Source: CAYLLT01 sp964591605 (GTDB taxonomy: Bacteria > Planctomycetota > Phycisphaerae > UBA1845 > PWPN01). Taken from it: a stretch of 7,363 bases of DNA. The notes below the pieces were generated by a model. The model was not told the origin of the DNA. It did not search any database and worked only from the letters and a program-made list of their open reading frames with translations. The position numbers and the translations under genes were made by a program. How positions within the stretch are numbered: position 1 is the stretch's first letter; every line of letters begins with the position of its first letter. Positions 4,500-7,363 of this stretch are shown here, in pieces. The stretch spans positions 1 through 7,363 of the forward strand of contig CAZQEN010000374.1 of the NCBI GenBank assembly GCA_964591605.1. Reading direction: 5' to 3'.

Positions 4500-6539
4500 C
4501 TACCTGGCTTGGGCGAGTTTGTCGTAGATGGGGCGCAGCGCCTGAACCTCTGGACGATCGCGGCGATCTCGCGTGGCCAGGTCGAACTCGCGGCGGGCAT
4601 TGGCCAGGTGCTTCTCCGCCTCGGGACCCGTGGCCAGGTTGCCGAGCACGTATTCCACCGCAGCGATCTCGGTGTGGAGGGTCCAGAGCTCCTTGGTATC
4701 GTTGGCCGCGCTCCGGTAGCTCTCGATGGCCGCAGTGGCCGCTTTGATTCCCTCGCTGCGGGTGGTTTCGATCGCCGCGAGGGCCGCCTTCGCGGCAGTG
4801 GCCCACTCGCGGCCCCCGGCAGGCTGATCCGCCGCGGGGGCCGGCGCCGGCAGCAGCGCCGGAGCCGCAAGACCCGCGGGCTCAATGGACTCGAGCATCT
4901 GACCATGTTTCTCGAGGCCCGCGATCCGCTGCGAGAGCACGAGCGCCCGGGCGGCGTCGATGTCGCCCTCCAGGGCTTTCGCCGCCCCGGCCACGAAGCG
5001 ATCGCCCCCGCCGGACGCGGCCCGCCCGGCCTGTTGGGCGGCATTCCGGGCCTGCCCGTCCAGCATCTCCATCGCCTGGGACTCAAGGTCATACGCCTGG
5101 ATCGCCTCGGCGACCGCCTCCCGCGCGGCAACCGTGAGCTCCTGGACCAGTACCTGGCGGCTCGCCTGCAAACCGCTCTGGCCGGCCAGGTACTCGCTCA
5201 GTTTGGCCTGCGATAGGGTCATCCGATCGATCGCCTTGTCGACCTGCTCGAGGAGCTTCTTCTCGGTCTCGATGCGGGCCTGCATGGCCGACAGGTCGCT
5301 TTCGAGCGCGAGCACGCCGCGCTGCTCCTTCTCTAACGCGGGATCGACGGAGATCGCCGGTTGCGGGAGCATCTCCTGCTCCTCGGGCGAGATCAGCGGC
5401 GTGCTGCTGGAGCCGGCCGTCAGGATCGAAATCGTACGCAGAGCCTTCCGATACGCGGTCGATGCCTCGGTGTAGGCTTTCGTGAACCGCTCGAGTGAGC
5501 CGGGCTCGGTGGCGTCCACGCCGCTGCGCTCGAGTTCGAGCATCTTCTTCTGGGCGGCGTCCGCCTGAGCCTTCGCTCCATCGATCTGCTGGCGGACCTG
5601 CTGCACTTGCGGAGCCAGAGCATCGGCCTGCTGCTGGGCCTGGGCGAGTCGCTCCTGAACGTGCACGCGGCACAGCCGCAGATCGGCCAGCCGCTGCTCG
5701 GGGGATTGCGTCTGGCGGGCGAGAATCTCCTCAATCGAGCTGTCGAGCGTGCAGGTGGGGGGGCCGGCCGGGCGCGGGACCGCCGGGGCCTCGACCACTG
5801 CGGTGGCGGGGCTGGTCTGTGGAGGAGCAGCAACGGGCTCGGTGGCGGCCGTCACCGGCTCGGATGCGGGTTTTCGCTTGCTGCCCAGCAACTTGCCCAG
5901 CAGGGTGCCGAGTCTCGAATGCTCCGTGGGTCCGGCCGCGGCGGGTGCCGCTGGAGCGGCGGGTGCGGGCGCCGGGGCGGCATGCTGAGGAAGCATACCC
6001 TCGCCCTTGAGCGCGGTTTCGAGCGAGCGGGCCTGGGCATCGACCGCCGTCCAGTGGGCCAGCACGTCCGCCACCCGCTTGCGGGCCTCGGCCGCGAGGC
6101 GCCAGTGCAGCCCCGCCTCCCGGCGAAGGATCTGGGCCTGTTCGATCAGGATCACCGTCTGGAGCCGCGTGGCCGCGGCGCTGGAGGCCCCCGAGGCCTC
6201 GCCCACCTGGGTCCCGATGGCCTCCTGGATCAGGTTCCGGGCGTCGGAGATCAGGTTCTTGCGCTGCTCAAGGGCGGTTTTGACCTGCTCGTCGAGCGGG
6301 GTGGCCGCCTGTTCGGGCGTGCTGGGCTGCGAAGTCACCGCCGTGTCGAATCGACGCAGCAGGTCGGCATCGGTCGGCGAGTAACTGGCCAGCATGGCCT
6401 GGGCGAGGGCAATCTTGTCCTCCATCTCCGCGCGAACCCGGCTATCCGGCGGGGCCAGGGCAGGCGTCAGGAAGAAACCGAGGGCAAGGCCGGCCACCAC
6501 CAGTCCGGCAGCGATGGCGATTGGAAGATAGGGTTTCAC
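4500..6539 (-). CDS. Large membrane-anchored Ala/Gln-rich coiled-coil protein, unknown function
   Basis: No family is recognised. The 679-residue product starts with a short N-terminus and a hydrophobic segment (about residues 4-30, PIAIAAGLVVAGLALGFF), either an uncleaved anchor or a signal peptide. It should therefore face the periplasm or outer side. Next come a helical region (33-180), an Ala/Pro-rich low-complexity linker (184-262) containing a basic patch (GKLLGSKRK), a long charged helical region rich in Gln, Ala, Glu and Arg (263-550, predicted coiled coil), a second Ala/Pro linker (556-575) and a C-terminal helical domain (577-679). Cysteines are few (C263, C290). The GTG at 6539 is preferred because GGAG lies 5 nt upstream and the hydrophobic segment follows at once. 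An in-frame ATG at 6830 would add 97 residues, but these run through an intergenic repeat and carry no conserved look. It is divergent from lemA. A structural, envelope or tethering role is conceivable; nothing shows an enzyme. Confidence 0.85.
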   Translation of the reverse strand: MKPYLPIAIAAGLVVAGLALGFFLTPALAPPDSRVRAEMEDKIALAQAMLASYSPTDADLLRRFDTAVTSQPSTPEQAATPLDEQVKTALEQRKNLISDARNLIQEAIGTQVGEASGASSAAATRLQTVILIEQAQILRREAGLHWRLAAEARKRVADVLAHWTAVDAQARSLETALKGEGMLPQHAAPAPAPAAPAAPAAAGPTEHSRLGTLLGKLLGSKRKPASEPVTAATEPVAAPPQTSPATAVVEAPAVPRPAGPPTCTLDSSIEEILARQTQSPEQRLADLRLCRVHVQERLAQAQQQADALAPQVQQVRQQIDGAKAQADAAQKKMLELERSGVDATEPGSLERFTKAYTEASTAYRKALRTISILTAGSSSTPLISPEEQEMLPQPAISVDPALEKEQRGVLALESDLSAMQARIETEKKLLEQVDKAIDRMTLSQAKLSEYLAGQSGLQASRQVLVQELTVAAREAVAEAIQAYDLESQAMEMLDGQARNAAQQAGRAASGGGDRFVAGAAKALEGDIDAARALVLSQRIAGLEKHGQMLESIEPAGLAAPALLPAPAPAADQPAGGREWATAAKAALAAIETTRSEGIKAATAAIESYRSAANDTKELWTLHTEIAAVEYVLGNLATGPEAEKHLANARREFDLATRDRRDRPEVQALRPIYDKLAQAR

Positions 6540-6544
6540 GACGG

Positions 6545-6548
6545 CTCC
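6545..6548 (-). promoter_or_regulatory. Ribosome binding site that decides the coiled-coil gene start
   Basis: GGAG on the minus strand sits 5 nt before the GTG at 6539. It favours this start over the in-frame ATG at 6830, whose extension would translate the repeat at 6648-6722. Confidence 0.65.
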
Positions 6549-6585
6549 GGGAGAAAAACGGTGTTGCGGTACCCCCTCACATTTA

Positions 6586-6614
6586 TCTCTAACATGGGCC
6601 GCGACCAGCGTCAA
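6586..6614 (-). promoter_or_regulatory. Candidate sigma70 promoter for the coiled-coil gene
   Basis: On the minus strand TTGACG (6609-6614, 5/6 to the -35 consensus) is followed after 17 nt by TAGAGA (6586-6591, 3/6 to the -10 consensus) in a locally AT-rich stretch. The start would lie near 6579, giving a leader of about 40 nt to the GTG at 6539 that includes the GGAG. The -10 match is weak. Confidence 0.4.
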
Positions 6615-6647
6615 TGAGGGCCGGGGGCAGCAGAGAGTCCGTGGCAG

Positions 6648-6722
6648 TTTGGGCGGGGTGGCAGCGTCAGCTTCGCCGGGCGAAGCCGACGCTGCCCGTG
6701 CGAGCCTCCCCATGGGTCCCGG
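6648..6722. repeat. Composite intergenic repeat, copy 2 (partial, opposite orientation)
   Basis: Starts TTTGGGCGGGGTGGCA and continues into a hairpin with 15-nt arms (6661-6675 and 6681-6695, one mismatch, loop CCGGG), then GCTGCCCGTG, GCCTCCCCA and GGGTCCCGG. This is the reverse complement of the copy at 1776-1882 with substitutions and one short gap. It keeps one hairpin but lacks the far half of the GGGTCCCGGCG palindrome and the outer closing arm, so it looks truncated at its right end. Confidence 0.8.
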
Positions 6723-6780
6723 CCCGCTCCCGAAACAACGGCCAAGCCCGTTTGCTGACGAAGCGGGCAGGGGAGGCGCA

Positions 6781-6809
6781 TCGACACACCCGCCCGGGGT
6801 GCTTATTCT
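6781..6809 (+). promoter_or_regulatory. Candidate sigma70 promoter for lemA
   Basis: TCGACA (6781-6786, 5/6 to TTGACA) and TATTCT (6804-6809, 4/6 to TATAAT) are separated by exactly 17 nt. Transcription would begin near 6816, about 13 nt before the AAGGAGA ribosome binding site at 6829-6835. It is the best promoter match in the window, although consensus matching is the only evidence. Confidence 0.55.
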
Positions 6810-6841
6810 GGGGCACGACCCGTGGTTCAAGGAGACCTGAC

Positions 6842-7363
6842 ATGCTGGGCACCTGGATTGCCGTCGGCGCCGCCCTCGTGGTCGTGCTGCTCGTCGTCGC
6901 CATGTACAACGGACTCGTCCAGGCGCGGATGCGGGTCAAGAACGCCTTCAGCCAGATCGACGTCCAACTCAAGCGGCGATACGACCTGATCCCCAACCTC
7001 GTGGAGACCGTGAAGGGCTATGCCGCCCATGAGAAGGAGACGCTCGAGCGGGTCATCGCGGCCCGCAACCAGGGAATCGCCGCCACCGGCGTCGCCCAGC
7101 AGGCGGCGGCCGAAAACCTGCTCACCGGCGCCCTGCGGCAGCTTTTCGCCGTGGCGGAGGCCTACCCCGACCTGAAGGCGAACCAGAACTTCGCCGCTCT
7201 TCAGGAAGAATTGACCAGCACCGAAAACAAGATCGGCTTTGCCCGCCAGCACTACAACAACGTGGTCGAAACCTACAACACCAAACTCCAGAAGTTCCCC
7301 ACCGTCGTCCTGGCCGGCCTGTTCGGCTTCCAGCCCGAGGAGTTCTTCGAAATCGAAGACCCC
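6842..7363 (+). CDS. lemA: LemA family protein (3' end outside window)
   Basis: LemA proteins are small single-pass membrane proteins made almost wholly of helices; their biochemical role is unsettled. The 174 codons seen are nearly all of the usual 185-200. The N-terminal membrane helix spans about residues 4-21. It is followed by the diagnostic stretch YNGLVQARMRVKNAFSQIDV (22-41), the block LKRRYDLIPNLVETVKGY (43-60), then LTSTENKIGFARQHYNNVV (124-142), and the C-terminal FPTVVLAGLFGFQPEEFFE (152-170). The ATG at 6842 has a strong ribosome binding site, AAGGAGA at 6829-6835, ending 6 nt upstream. LemA genes often sit beside a TPM-domain or HtpX-like protease gene; any such partner would be right of this window. 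The divergent neighbour is the coiled-coil gene. Confidence 0.97.
   Translation, partial: MLGTWIAVGAALVVVLLVVAMYNGLVQARMRVKNAFSQIDVQLKRRYDLIPNLVETVKGYAAHEKETLERVIAARNQGIAATGVAQQAAAENLLTGALRQLFAVAEAYPDLKANQNFAALQEELTSTENKIGFARQHYNNVVETYNTKLQKFPTVVLAGLFGFQPEEFFEIEDP

Larger units (their letters stand above)
6540..6841. other. Divergent intergenic region between the coiled-coil gene and lemA
   Basis: About 300 nt hold a candidate promoter on each strand, ribosome binding sites for both genes and, between them, a partial copy of the composite repeat. The repeat ends about 55 nt before the lemA promoter and begins about 30 nt upstream of the leftward promoter. I see no further gene here. Confidence 0.8.

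Noticed and set aside
4173..5216. 347-codon open frame on the plus strand
   Set aside because: It starts in repeat DNA and continues antisense to the coiled-coil gene; no recognisable domain or start signal.
5607..6617. 336-codon open frame on the plus strand
   Set aside because: It is antisense to the coiled-coil gene, Gly/Arg/Leu-rich without motifs, and is explained by the high GC and lack of stops in the reverse complement.
6540..6830. 97-codon N-terminal extension of the coiled-coil protein, from an ATG at 6830
   Set aside because: The extension would translate the intergenic composite repeat and the lemA promoter region, has no signal or domain, and is preceded by no ribosome binding site; GTG at 6539 has GGAG 5 nt upstream and is followed at once by the membrane segment.

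Overview
This GC-rich window most likely comes from a planctomycete (Planctomycetota), possibly a Phycisphaerae-like lineage. The evidence is a membrane protein ending in a CxxCGYNL...CxxCG zinc ribbon, a design I associate with that phylum, together with intergenic space packed with palindromic repeats and a large Ala/Gln-rich coiled-coil protein of no recognised family. The phylum call is an inference; no rRNA or other taxonomic marker is present.

Layout, left to right. (1) Positions 1-1653, minus strand: the N-terminal 551 codons of uvrA (nucleotide excision repair ATPase), cut off by the left window edge just after the Walker B motif. An extra in-frame segment inside it consists of two oppositely oriented copies of a 25-nt palindrome. 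(2) 1654-1885: a short gap holding a two-hairpin composite repeat and a weak candidate uvrA promoter. (3) 1886-2557 and 2554-3885, both minus: a small membrane protein with a C-terminal zinc ribbon and an MFS exporter. They overlap by 4 nt (ATGA), so they are probably one operon with the exporter first. (4) 3886-4499: a 614-nt gene-free region made of repeats. It holds two 75-nt direct copies (70/75 identical) built on the same palindrome found in uvrA, a 12-bp hairpin between them, and further hairpins that may terminate transcription from the right. (5) 4500-6539, minus: a 679-residue membrane-anchored coiled-coil protein of unknown function. (6) 6540-6841: a divergent intergenic region with a candidate promoter in each direction and a second, partial copy of the composite repeat from 1776-1882. 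(7) 6842-7363, plus: lemA, cut off near its 3' end.

The genes do not form an obvious single pathway. The most unusual feature is a family of palindromes present both between genes and inside the uvrA reading frame. Stem changes between copies are compensated base for base, which suggests selection on, or copying of, the folded form. The in-gene copies recall the protein-coding palindromic elements known from Rickettsia. I saw no phage, CRISPR, toxin-antitoxin, transposase, tRNA or rRNA signature.
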